Positions 8,801 through 16,838 of a stretch of DNA of 64,000 nt are shown here, one piece after another. The position numbers and the translations under genes are program-made. Within the stretch, counting starts at the first letter, position 1, and every line of letters begins with the position of its first letter. A model generated the notes under the pieces. The model was not told the DNA's origin, searched no databases, and saw only the letters and a program-made list of their open reading frames with translations. The DNA comes from Nocardia alba NBRC 108234 (GTDB taxonomy: Bacteria; Actinomycetota; Actinomycetes; Mycobacteriales; Mycobacteriaceae), in assembly GCF_001612665.1 (NCBI RefSeq), contig NZ_BDAX01000021.1, forward strand, positions 167,955 to 231,954, written 5' to 3'.

Positions 8801-10489
8801 GTGAGTCCCGACCATGGCGAAAATAGTTCGTGGAGACACGAGCAACCAGAAAATGGCGAGGATCTGTCGAATGTTCAGAAAGAAAAACACCGGGTATATG
8901 TAGATAAGGGCGGAAAAAAGGGTCCCAAGGAATGGCTCGCCGCTGTTCGAAACTGGAGTTATAGGAGCCAATACGGCGACGATTTCAGAGATGGAATGGC
9001 GATCGTCCGCGGTTGGACAGATGATAATGGGTGGGCGGTTGAACATAATGTCGTAACAGACAAGGGTGGCCGGCGGTACGACGCTGGTAAAGACGGCGCC
9101 GGCGCGACTGGTCACGAGACCAAATATGGCAAGGTGAGCGGAAAGCACCCGCATGATCAGCTCGGCAAGGACGAAGCCGCGCTCAAGCAGGGCCGCAGGG
9201 TGCACTGGCATGTGACCGACAAGTCGAAGGTTGACAAGAAGATCCAGCGCAGGTTGGAAGCGCTCGCGAAGAATCACCCGAAGAGGTTTACGTTCTCTCA
9301 GGTCAGTGAAGCCGAGAAGAACCTTGCGATGGCCCTTGGCAAGGAGATGCGTGCGCACCGATCGGGGAACGGTATGCCGCTGTCGTCATATTATGACGCG
9401 CAACGGAATCTCGCTGGAACGCATGCGGATACCATTCGCAAGTTGAAGAAGGATGGTCCGGGTGGAACAAGCCCGGCTGCGCTTGACGGCGGCAAGAGTC
9501 TTGTCGCTGAGATCAAGGCAAGAACCAAGGCGCTAAATTCCAAGTCTTCGGCGCTTAAAGATAGCCACAAGGCGATGCGGGATCACGGTGTCGCCCACGC
9601 GAAAATAGTTTCTCGCTTGGCGAACGCGCCGAAGGGTCTCACGAATCTCACCAAGGCGATGAAGAATTCGTCGACCGCGCAGAAGAATGTGCAAGGTGCC
9701 ACCAAGTCGTGGATCGGCGCTCACGGCAGGATCAACGCGTCGATGATGAAGTCCCCGTTGGGCATGATCGCGCTGGGGATTACGGCGCTGATCGGCGTGG
9801 TGACGCTGATCATCGGCAATTGGGGCACGATCGAGAAAGTTTTCGAGGCCGTTCGTAAGAACACGCTCGAGCCGGTGGGCAAATTCTTCCAGGACGTCTT
9901 CGCCTCGGCGACCGCCGGGCTGAGCAACGTGACGAAGGGTATCTCGGACTCGTTCAGCGGCTTGGGTTCGGGGGTCGAAGGCGTGTTCAAGACGGTGACC
10001 CACTATGTCGCCGTCGTGGTGAACGCGATCGGATCGGTGCTCAAGCGCCTCAATATTCCGCTGCCGGACTGGCTCGGCGGCGGCAGTATCGGATACGGGT
10101 TCATCGGTGACGCGATGGTCGAATGGGCTGTGGCGCATATGGCCACCGGTGGCATCGTGCGTGGTCCGGGTGGTCCGCGCGATGACCAGGTGCCGATTAT
10201 GGCGTCCAACGGCGAATTCGTCGTGAATGCCGCGTCTACCAGTCGGCATATCGCCTTGCTGGAAGCGATCAATAGTGACTCGCTCACCATCAGCGGTCGG
10301 GACGCGCAGGTGATCGCGGTACGGCGAGACGCCTTCGCGGTCCCGTCCCGGGCGCTGCCACACGTGGTCAACCGGCACCATTTCGATCACTCGACCACGG
10401 TCAACCTCACGACCAATCACGTCGACAGCGCGCATGTTCGCGCGACAACACTCGCGGCACAGCGTGAAGTCGCCGCGTCGTGGGCGTAG
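8801..10489 (+). CDS. Nuclease-like N-terminus fused to tape-measure-like C-terminus (paralog 5)
   Basis: A 562-residue protein with a GTG start and a strong GAGGAGG site. Residues 20-180 contain GGRRYDAGKD, then HETKYGKVSG (E106-x-K108) and HDQLGKDEAALKQGRRVHWH (Q120). This E-x-K...Q-L-x-x-D pattern is familiar from restriction-endonuclease-fold toxin domains in actinobacterial polymorphic toxins. From about 230 onward it matches the tape-measure-like paralogs: a hydrophobic stretch, NTLEPVGKFFQDVF, then MATGGIVRGPGGPRDDQVPI with SNGEFVVNA (from about 447) and FDHSTTVNLTT near the end. The architecture parallels paralog 1: an N-terminal effector candidate on a tape-measure C-terminus. Enzymatic activity is predicted, not shown. 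Confidence 0.65.
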   Translation: MSPDHGENSSWRHEQPENGEDLSNVQKEKHRVYVDKGGKKGPKEWLAAVRNWSYRSQYGDDFRDGMAIVRGWTDDNGWAVEHNVVTDKGGRRYDAGKDGAGATGHETKYGKVSGKHPHDQLGKDEAALKQGRRVHWHVTDKSKVDKKIQRRLEALAKNHPKRFTFSQVSEAEKNLAMALGKEMRAHRSGNGMPLSSYYDAQRNLAGTHADTIRKLKKDGPGGTSPAALDGGKSLVAEIKARTKALNSKSSALKDSHKAMRDHGVAHAKIVSRLANAPKGLTNLTKAMKNSSTAQKNVQGATKSWIGAHGRINASMMKSPLGMIALGITALIGVVTLIIGNWGTIEKVFEAVRKNTLEPVGKFFQDVFASATAGLSNVTKGISDSFSGLGSGVEGVFKTVTHYVAVVVNAIGSVLKRLNIPLPDWLGGGSIGYGFIGDAMVEWAVAHMATGGIVRGPGGPRDDQVPIMASNGEFVVNAASTSRHIALLEAINSDSLTISGRDAQVIAVRRDAFAVPSRALPHVVNRHHFDHSTTVNLTTNHVDSAHVRATTLAAQREVAASWA

Positions 10490-10523
10490 CGGCGATGTCG
10501 CGACAACAGAGAACGGAAAACAC

Positions 10524-10913
10524 ATGATCTATTCGGCAATCCTGCCCGCGCAGGCCGCCGGCGGTGCCGACGTGATCGGCGTCGCCGGGGTGTACAGGTC
10601 GGCCTTCTATAGCGGCGACACCGTCACCGACGTAACTCTCGTCGCACCAGCCGGATTCGTCACTGTGACGGGCGCGGCGACCAACAATGCCACCTTCACA
10701 GTTCGGCACTTGCGGGCGGGAGTGGTGCAGCAGAGCTTCGCCTCGCTCACGCTCACCGCCGGCACCAACCTGGCCGCCGAGATGCCGTTGACCGTGCCGA
10801 TCACGGTCGCGCCGGTACTCCAGGCCGATGACGTGATCGACGTGCAAGTGCGCCAGAACGGTGCCGGACTCGCGGTCGGCGCGGGCGTCATCGCGGCCGT
10901 CTACGTCAGCTGA
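10524..10913 (+). CDS. Small beta-rich tail-tip/fibre protein
   Basis: A 129-residue protein from the ATG that follows GAACGGAAAACAC; an upstream extension is open but lacks a ribosome site. The sequence is Ala/Val/Thr-rich with alternating polarity (VTDVTLVAPAGFVTVTGAAT, DVIDVQVRQNGAGL), typical of a beta-sandwich tip or decoration domain. A similar pattern occurs in the C-terminal domains of the fibre proteins ending at 18035 and 37719. It lies between the last tape-measure-like gene and the Dit gene, so a tail-tip accessory is the best guess. Confidence 0.5.
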   Translation: MIYSAILPAQAAGGADVIGVAGVYRSAFYSGDTVTDVTLVAPAGFVTVTGAATNNATFTVRHLRAGVVQQSFASLTLTAGTNLAAEMPLTVPITVAPVLQADDVIDVQVRQNGAGLAVGAGVIAAVYVS

Positions 10914-10963
10914 CGGCGCAACCACATTCATTGCAGCACAAGGGAAAGAGTTGAGGTGAACCA

Positions 10964-11860
10964 GTGGGGACTAGTCCTGCGCTGATAACGATCACCGGCG
11001 TCGATGGTTCGACGTGGACGATCAGTGGACAAGGTCGCGGCCGGGAAGGTGTCGACCTCGGGACCGCGCCGAGCGGACTCTACGACGCGCCGGTCACGAC
11101 GATCTGGAACCAGACCGCGTTCCAGAACGGCGCGACCTACGGCGGATACAGCACCAACCGACGCGAAGTGGTCTTCGGCGTCAACATCTTCGAAATCGCC
11201 GGTCGCTCCTGGGAGTCCGTGGACAGTGCCTGGCGCAAAGCCTGGGCCTACGACGCGGATTCGATCATGACGGTGACCACCGGCTACGGCTCGCGCTCGC
11301 TCGCGCTGCGGATGTCGCAGCAACCCGACTTCAAACCGAACAAGGACCCGCACCTGAACCTGTGGGGTCAGGTCACCATGACCTGCACCGCGGGCGTGCC
11401 GTGGTGGTTCGAGGAACCCGCGACGAGTAGCTGGGTCTCGACCATCAGCACCACGAGCGGCACAACGCAATCCGGCACGGTGGCCGTCGCCAATCCGACC
11501 GATCAGCCGATGTACCTGCAATGGGTGTGCTCGGCGCCGGGACGCTGGACACTGCCCGACTTCTCCTTCGGCAACAACTACCACAACCGCGCCGAAGAGG
11601 ACGCGGATCGTGTTGTGGTGCTGCCGAATACGGCCGTCGGTCAGGATCTGGTCGTTGACACCGACCCGGCGCGGGAAACCCTCGTCGCGGCCGACCGATC
11701 GCAGATGTGGGCGCTCATGGGTGGGCGCGGTTTCGAGTACATGATCCCGCCCTACACGCCATCGACGCTGCTGCCGGTGCAGGTGACCGGCGCGCCGGCG
11801 GGCGCCTCGGTGATGGCTGTGCAGCCGCGCAGCTGGTCGCGGCCCTGGGGGCTGCAATGA
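10964..11860 (+). CDS. Distal tail (Dit)-like minor tail protein, module A
   Basis: A 298-residue protein with a GTG start. Position directly after tape-measure genes and a four-base ATGA overlap with the Tal gene fit the siphovirus order tape measure - Dit - Tal. The N-terminus reads ITGVDGSTWTISGQGRGREG; the middle contains WRKAWAYDAD and HLNLWGQVTMTCTAGVPWW; the C-terminal domain has PMYLQWVCSAPGRWTLPDF. The module B counterpart at 26792 has exactly the same length and the same layout (GREGV near residue 27, PGRWSI near residue 205). It probably forms the hexameric ring joining the tail tube to the tip. Confidence 0.65.
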   Translation: MGTSPALITITGVDGSTWTISGQGRGREGVDLGTAPSGLYDAPVTTIWNQTAFQNGATYGGYSTNRREVVFGVNIFEIAGRSWESVDSAWRKAWAYDADSIMTVTTGYGSRSLALRMSQQPDFKPNKDPHLNLWGQVTMTCTAGVPWWFEEPATSSWVSTISTTSGTTQSGTVAVANPTDQPMYLQWVCSAPGRWTLPDFSFGNNYHNRAEEDADRVVVLPNTAVGQDLVVDTDPARETLVAADRSQMWALMGGRGFEYMIPPYTPSTLLPVQVTGAPAGASVMAVQPRSWSRPWGLQ

Positions 11861-13530
11861 CAACGGTGAACGATCTGCCTGTCATCTACGAGAACGCGCT
11901 GCAAGACAAGGCGCAGCGTGAGGTGTTGCGAACCAAACCGCCGCTCATCCGGTTCTGGGATGGCGACTGGCAGCTTCGCGGCATCTGCGCGGGCGAGGTC
12001 AGCGCCAATTTCACCTGGATGCTCAATGAATCCGGGACCGGCGTGATCGTGCTGCCCTATGAGCATCATCTTTCGCAGTGGGCGATCTCGCGCACGCGGA
12101 CCACCCAGAACATCCACATCACCGTCGACAAGGATGGCGCGCGCTGGGACGGCCGTCTGTCGAAAGCTGTTGTCAAACAAGATGAATACGGCGTCACGAC
12201 GGTCGAGATGTCGTTTCTGCACTCCTATGAGGAACTCAAGCACATCTGCGTCTGGGCCAACCCGCTGCTCCCGGCCGCTCTGCAGATTCCACAGCACTTC
12301 ATCCTGGCCGGGCCATCGGTTTCCTCGTTGAAGCTGGCCCTGTTCTTGAACGTGCTGCGGCTGGAAACCTCCCTGTGGGCACTGCCGGACAACCCGCTCG
12401 ATGTGTCCGAGTGGTTCGACCTGGATATGTCCAACTGGTCGATCGTGGTGAAACCCCATGATCTGCTGGCGGATTCGTCGGTGTGGACGTTGCTCAACTC
12501 TCGGTTCAAGATGTTCCACGACCTGGCGAAGGACACCCTGGCCACCGCGCAGTTGATGATCACCACCCGGCGGTGGCTGGTCGGCGATCCGGCGCCGTGG
12601 CCGGGGGCGAATCTGCGCAACGGCGCGCTCGTGGTCGACATTGTCGACAAGAGTGGCTTCACCACCGGCACGAGCGAGGGCGGCAGCGTCCTGGACGGGC
12701 TGGTCTACACCGCTCAGGTGTATACCGAGGACTACCTGGGCACGACGCGCAATATCCTGCCCGATCCCAATACCGACGAATATCAGCAGCCGGGTTGGCT
12801 GGGAACGCTGTCGAAGGCGCCATGGGTGATCTTCCGGCCCGACCGGAACACGGGCGTGCAGACGTCGTCGTTCACGATCACGCCGTTCACCGATGTGCAG
12901 ATCCTCACGGGTGGGCATTCGCCGGAGCAGGTGAACGCCGGCGTGAAGCAGGCCCTCACCTCGGCCGGTCAACTCGCGGGCGGTTTGCTGCAGATCGCCA
13001 CGGCGGGTCTTGGCGACTGGTCGGCGATCGGCGGTCAACTCGCCGAGACCTGGCTGTATCCCGGATTCAAGGACACGTTGCTCGCCTGGGTTTCCTACAA
13101 GGACCCGATGCGCGCGGCGCAGGCCGGTTGGTCGCACTACTACGAGCACTTCCAGGACGGCGCGGACGACGCCTACAGCCTGAACTCGCTGACCGCGTTG
13201 AGCTCGGCACTGTGGGCGACGCGGTCGTTCTACTCGCACGAACTCACCGTCGCCGACGGTCAGCCCTACTTCATCGGCGATCAGGGCCACGGCCACTTCT
13301 TCCTCGGTGACCGGGTGGGGGCCACCGTCCACGGCATGAACCCGGACGAGATCTACATCGACCAGGTAACCCAGCTGGAACTGGCCTGGGCCCGCGATCA
13401 GACCCCGGCCTGGCAGATCACCATCGGCACCAATCAGGAAGTCGAGGAGCCGCTGGTGAAGTCGATGCGCAAGATCGACGAGATCAAATCGACCATGCAC
13501 GACCTCGGCGTGAAAATCAACTTTGATTAG
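11857..13530 (+). CDS. Tail-tip (Tal) protein, siphovirus Gp37-like, module A
   Basis: A 557-residue protein that starts within the stop of the Dit gene. RFWDGDWQLRGICAGEVSAN near the N-terminus and GGHSPEQVNAGVKQAL in the second half recur in the module B homolog (RYWDKDMQEVG, GGRSPGWVNAGIEMAI), as does a W-x-x-Y-x-D-x-x-R-A segment. This matches the Gp37-like minor tail family annotated in actinophages such as ReqiPepy6. It likely forms the hub or baseplate tip that closes the tube. I see no peptidoglycan hydrolase domain in it. Confidence 0.65.
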   Translation: MTTVNDLPVIYENALQDKAQREVLRTKPPLIRFWDGDWQLRGICAGEVSANFTWMLNESGTGVIVLPYEHHLSQWAISRTRTTQNIHITVDKDGARWDGRLSKAVVKQDEYGVTTVEMSFLHSYEELKHICVWANPLLPAALQIPQHFILAGPSVSSLKLALFLNVLRLETSLWALPDNPLDVSEWFDLDMSNWSIVVKPHDLLADSSVWTLLNSRFKMFHDLAKDTLATAQLMITTRRWLVGDPAPWPGANLRNGALVVDIVDKSGFTTGTSEGGSVLDGLVYTAQVYTEDYLGTTRNILPDPNTDEYQQPGWLGTLSKAPWVIFRPDRNTGVQTSSFTITPFTDVQILTGGHSPEQVNAGVKQALTSAGQLAGGLLQIATAGLGDWSAIGGQLAETWLYPGFKDTLLAWVSYKDPMRAAQAGWSHYYEHFQDGADDAYSLNSLTALSSALWATRSFYSHELTVADGQPYFIGDQGHGHFFLGDRVGATVHGMNPDEIYIDQVTQLELAWARDQTPAWQITIGTNQEVEEPLVKSMRKIDEIKSTMHDLGVKINFD

Positions 13531-13544
13531 AGACGGCAATTCCC

Positions 13545-13943
13545 ATGTCAATTCCACAGCAGCACGAATCTGATCCCAATAATCCCGAGGAGGCCTTTTC
13601 CTGGGCTTTCGTCGGTTTGCCCGGTCCGAAGAACGCCCCGATGATCGTGCATCCCATGGTGCTCAAGCAGTGGTCGAAGCATCTGTGGGACTTGGGTTTC
13701 CGGCATCATCCCGATGCGCAGACCAAGGAATACCACCCGCCGATCCGGGGCCACCACCATTGGCTCAACTCCGCGGGCACCTGGGTGGAGAAGGGGACCC
13801 CGCAGCCCGCCCGGATCACCGCGCCCGATGTGGCGATGTTGACCCAGCAGGAGCGGGCCGATCTGGTCAGCCAGTTGCGTGAGCACGGCGACCTCAACCA
13901 TCTGCTCACCCAGGCGGAGGTGACCGAGCGTGACCGCACCTGA
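13545..13943 (+). CDS. Small minor tail protein (phage gene 29-like)
   Basis: A 132-residue protein following the Tal gene by 14 bases. The His/Trp/Pro-rich centre (LWDLGFRHHPDAQTKEYHPP, HHHWLNSAGTW) and the small acidic C-terminus (LTQQERADLVSQLREHGDL) recall the short gp29/DUF2744-type proteins found after tail-tip genes in actinophages. I assign this from memory of the family pattern. It overlaps the start of the next gene, so the two are translationally coupled. Confidence 0.5.
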   Translation: MSIPQQHESDPNNPEEAFSWAFVGLPGPKNAPMIVHPMVLKQWSKHLWDLGFRHHPDAQTKEYHPPIRGHHHWLNSAGTWVEKGTPQPARITAPDVAMLTQQERADLVSQLREHGDLNHLLTQAEVTERDRT

Positions 13944-15177
13944 CCGGAACTACCCCGATGGGGCGCAGGTCGTCGGCAGCTTCGGTGGACTCACCGACTC
14001 CCGTGAGGTCGCGTTCAGCGGCAACGAAACCCAGATCAGCAACTACAGCCAGCAGACCTTCCAGGCGATGACCAATGCCGCGGTCTCGAGCGTGGTGCGC
14101 AAGGCCGATGCCCAACTGGGTGCGTATGTCGGTGTCGCGATCGACCGCATGCTGGCCAACCTCTGCCGGGCGCTGGCCGGGGTCGAGGTGCTCGGCATGC
14201 ACCCCTTGGCTTTCCTCAACGGGTGGGCCACCGATCTGGACGCGAAGGCCGGGGAGGCACTGTCGGGGGTGGACTCGATCTCCAAGGGGATCACCGGCCC
14301 GATCACGGGCACGGCTTCGGGTGATCCATCCGATGTTCTCCCAGCAATGACGATGTTGCAAACGAGATTTCAGCAGATCCTGCTGCAGGGCAACGCGATT
14401 GTGTTCACCTCATCGGGAGATTACATACCGACACCGGGAATTCTGTCTCTCGACATCATCCTGATCGGCGGCGGCGCGGGCGGCGCGGGCGGACGCTGGG
14501 ATATTGTCGCGGGCAATCGTGGGTCTGGCGGTGGCGGTGGCGGCGGTGGCGAGGTGCACACCAATATCCCCGCGTCGCTACTGCCGGTGGACACCAATGG
14601 CGACTTTCTCCCGATCCCGATTACCGTCGGCGTCGGCGGGGCGGGCGGTGCGGCCGGTGGTTCGAACGGCTTGAACGGCACCAACACCTTGTTCGGCTCG
14701 TGGTTGATGGCGGGCGGCGGACTCGGCGGCCTGTTCCAATACGGCATCGCCGGGCCCGGTGGTGCCGGTGGTACCGGCATGATCCCCGGCGGAGCGGGCG
14801 GAAAGAGCGGCGCGTCCGGAGTGGGAGAACCCGACCCGGCTCCACGAGCCGGCGGCAATTCCATTTCCGCCTACGCGCTGTACGGCGGCGGCGGGGGCGG
14901 GGGTGGCGCAGCCGGATTCACAGGCGGCCTCGGCGCGCCCGGCGGGCAGGGCGGGATTTCGCAGGGCGGTCCCGCCGGTCAGGCCGGTTCGGCGCCCTCC
15001 ACGATCATCGCGACAGGCGGTGGCGGCGGCGGTGGCGGAGTCACCGGTAGTGACCCGGGCGGCGCAGGCGCATTCCCCGCGGGCGGTGGCGGTGGCGGTG
15101 GCGGTAACGGCGTCGGCGCGGCCAAAGGCGCGCAGGGCGCCGGCGGGATCGTGTTCTTGATCGAACGGACCAGCTGA
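13930..15177 (+). CDS. Glycine-rich tail fibre / tip protein 1
   Basis: A 415-residue protein with a GTG start inside the end of the preceding gene. Residues 1-170 form a helical base (QTFQAMTNAAVSSVVRKADA, IDRMLANLCRALAG). From about 175 the protein begins IVFTSSGDYIPTPGILSLDI and turns into a long Gly-Gly-X region with many runs of three to six glycines. Such glycine-rich receptor-tip domains are common at the ends of phage fibres (polyglycine-II-type packing is known for some). It probably adheres to the cell surface. The next gene carries a second copy of the tip domain. Confidence 0.6.
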   Translation: MTAPDRNYPDGAQVVGSFGGLTDSREVAFSGNETQISNYSQQTFQAMTNAAVSSVVRKADAQLGAYVGVAIDRMLANLCRALAGVEVLGMHPLAFLNGWATDLDAKAGEALSGVDSISKGITGPITGTASGDPSDVLPAMTMLQTRFQQILLQGNAIVFTSSGDYIPTPGILSLDIILIGGGAGGAGGRWDIVAGNRGSGGGGGGGGEVHTNIPASLLPVDTNGDFLPIPITVGVGGAGGAAGGSNGLNGTNTLFGSWLMAGGGLGGLFQYGIAGPGGAGGTGMIPGGAGGKSGASGVGEPDPAPRAGGNSISAYALYGGGGGGGGAAGFTGGLGAPGGQGGISQGGPAGQAGSAPSTIIATGGGGGGGGVTGSDPGGAGAFPAGGGGGGGGNGVGAAKGAQGAGGIVFLIERTS

Positions 15178-15776
15178 TGTTCACCGCCAACCTCCGTGTG
15201 TTCACCGCATCGGACACCTGGACCCCGCCGCCGAACCTGTTCGCGGTGGATGTGATCCTGCGCGGCGGCGGCGGAGCGGGCAACGCGACCGTGGGCGGCG
15301 GTGGGGGACAGGCTATTCGGTCCGCGCGGCGAATCCCGGCTGCCGTGCTCGCTGAGTCTGTGCCCGTTGTCGTCGGCGTCGCGGGCAGCGGTGGCGGCGA
15401 TGGCGGGACCTCCAGTTTCGGCACATGGCTGGTCGCTGCCGGCGGATCCGGCGGAGCCAGTAGCGGGGCCGGGGGCGGCCTCGGGTTCCAGCGCGGCGGC
15501 AACGGCGGTCCGAACGGGCAGCGCGGTGAATCCGTCTCCGGTGGCGATATCGCTCTGCTCGCGGGCGGGGGCGGTGGTGCCGGTGCGGGGTCCGTCGGCG
15601 GTGGATCGGGGTTGGTGGCCGCAGGCACCAGCAATCCGCCGTTCTGGCAGGCGCTGCAGTCCGGTGGCGGTGGAAACGCCGGCGCCGGCGGCGGATTCCC
15701 GGCGGGCGGCGGTGGCGCGGGTGCGATCGGCGCGGCCGGACTCGTCACCGTCATCGAATATCACTTCACCTACTGA
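15177..15776 (+). CDS. Glycine-rich tip protein 2
   Basis: A 199-residue protein whose ATG overlaps the TGA of the preceding fibre gene. VFTASDTWTPPPNLFAVDVI matches the entry into the glycine-rich domain of fibre 1 (VFTSSGDYIPTPGILSLDII), followed again by Gly-Gly-X repeats. It lacks the helical base, so it is a free-standing copy of the receptor-tip domain. The pair probably arose by duplication and could broaden binding or provide a trimerising partner. Confidence 0.55.
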   Translation: MFTANLRVFTASDTWTPPPNLFAVDVILRGGGGAGNATVGGGGGQAIRSARRIPAAVLAESVPVVVGVAGSGGGDGGTSSFGTWLVAAGGSGGASSGAGGGLGFQRGGNGGPNGQRGESVSGGDIALLAGGGGGAGAGSVGGGSGLVAAGTSNPPFWQALQSGGGGNAGAGGGFPAGGGGAGAIGAAGLVTVIEYHFTY

Positions 15777-15792
15777 ACGGAAATTTCGCGAT

Positions 15793-16068
15793 ATGAACAC
15801 AGCCACAACGCTTTCCATCGAAGTCACCGGATTCGCCGGCCCCGCTCGGCTCTACGAACTCTCGGAACCGCTCTCGGGTAACAACCACGTCATCGTGTGG
15901 ACGCAGCAAGCGTTCGGTCGCCAGTCCGCCGAGGCGGTCATCGTGGCGGCGCGACCCGACGGTTCGGCAGTCACGATGACAAAGCTGCCGGGCTCCTACA
16001 TCCATCCCGACGCGACTCACGAAGGCGCGCTCTGGCTGGCCGGCTACGAAGTAAAGGAAGTGTCATGA
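15793..16068 (+). CDS. Small conserved-looking tail protein
   Basis: A 91-residue protein from ATG 15793, beginning TATTLSIEVTGFAGPARLYE and predicted all-beta with no membrane segment. It overlaps the next gene by four bases (ATGA) and sits inside the fibre gene run. I do not recognise the family; a tip accessory or fibre-assembly role is suggested only by location. Confidence 0.45.
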   Translation: MNTATTLSIEVTGFAGPARLYELSEPLSGNNHVIVWTQQAFGRQSAEAVIVAARPDGSAVTMTKLPGSYIHPDATHEGALWLAGYEVKEVS

Positions 16069-16400
16069 CATCACCGGTCGACCCCGGTTATCTGGGGTAT
16101 CAGCCTACGGTCGAGCCTCTCATCCTGACCACCGGCGCCAGTTTCGTGCAGACGATTCAGCCGTCCGGCGGCGCGGTATTTCCCACTGGCACCACAATTT
16201 CCATCGGGTTGACCGCGCCGAGCGGTGTATCGCTGGCCACCTGGTCCGCGACCGTCACCCCGACCGCCGCCTCCTGGGCGGTATCCAGCGCCATTTGTGA
16301 CGCCATTCCCGCGAATTCGCGGTACACGATGCTCGTGACCTATCCGACCACCCCCGCCACCACCTACGCGTGGTACGTGGGCTCGGTCATCCGGACCTAG
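16065..16400 (+). CDS. Small beta-rich tail protein
   Basis: A 111-residue protein coupled by ATGA overlap to the gene before. The sequence TTISIGLTAPSGVSLATWSA and ATTYAWYVGSVIRT suggests an immunoglobulin-like beta domain. Small proteins of this type, bound between adhesin genes, occur in actinophage tails, but I cannot name the family securely. The intergenic stretch to 16462 contains only the next ribosome site. Confidence 0.45.
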   Translation: MTSPVDPGYLGYQPTVEPLILTTGASFVQTIQPSGGAVFPTGTTISIGLTAPSGVSLATWSATVTPTAASWAVSSAICDAIPANSRYTMLVTYPTTPATTYAWYVGSVIRT

Positions 16401-16462
16401 AGCATCCGCGTAACTCGAAAAATCAACCTTCACCCTCGAAATATCTGAAACAAGGAGCTGTC

Positions 16463-16825
16463 ATGGCTATCGCCGTTGCTACCACTCGCCAGGCTCTCGC
16501 CGACGCCTACAAGAACGTCGCGGGATCGAACACCGTCTACATCAGCGTGCACACCGCCGATCCCGGCACCACCGGCGCCAACGAGGCGAGCGGTGGTTCG
16601 CCCGCTTATGCCCGTAAGCAGTCGGCTTGGACCTCCGGCACCGGTGGCGTGGTCACCGGTTCGCAGGTCACGATCGACCTTCCCGCCGGCTCCTACACCT
16701 ACGTCGGCCTGTGGAAGACCCTCGCCGGTGGCTCCGCGGACTTCATCGACAAGGTCGCGATCAGCTCCACCACCCTGGGTGCCCAGGGCCAGCTGCTGAT
16801 CACCCCCACTTTTACCCAGAGCTGA
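16463..16825 (+). CDS. Phage tail fibre-like protein
   Basis: A 120-residue protein from ATG 16463 with AAGGAG upstream; upstream in-frame sequence is open but lacks such a site. The pattern ALADAYKNVAGSNTVYISVH, then TADPGTTGANEASGGSPAYA, is typical of small tail fibre proteins of mycobacterial and Gordonia phages. The C-terminal part (AGSYTYVGLWKTLAGGSADF) is beta-rich. It probably forms part of the tip or a fibre foot. Confidence 0.6.
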   Translation: MAIAVATTRQALADAYKNVAGSNTVYISVHTADPGTTGANEASGGSPAYARKQSAWTSGTGGVVTGSQVTIDLPAGSYTYVGLWKTLAGGSADFIDKVAISSTTLGAQGQLLITPTFTQS

Positions 16826-16838
16826 CGGAGGGCGCCGC

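Noticed and set aside
14460..15760. Glycine-codon repeats considered as a CRISPR or satellite array
   Set aside because: The repeats are irregular GGC/GGT codon runs inside two fibre genes with conserved frames.
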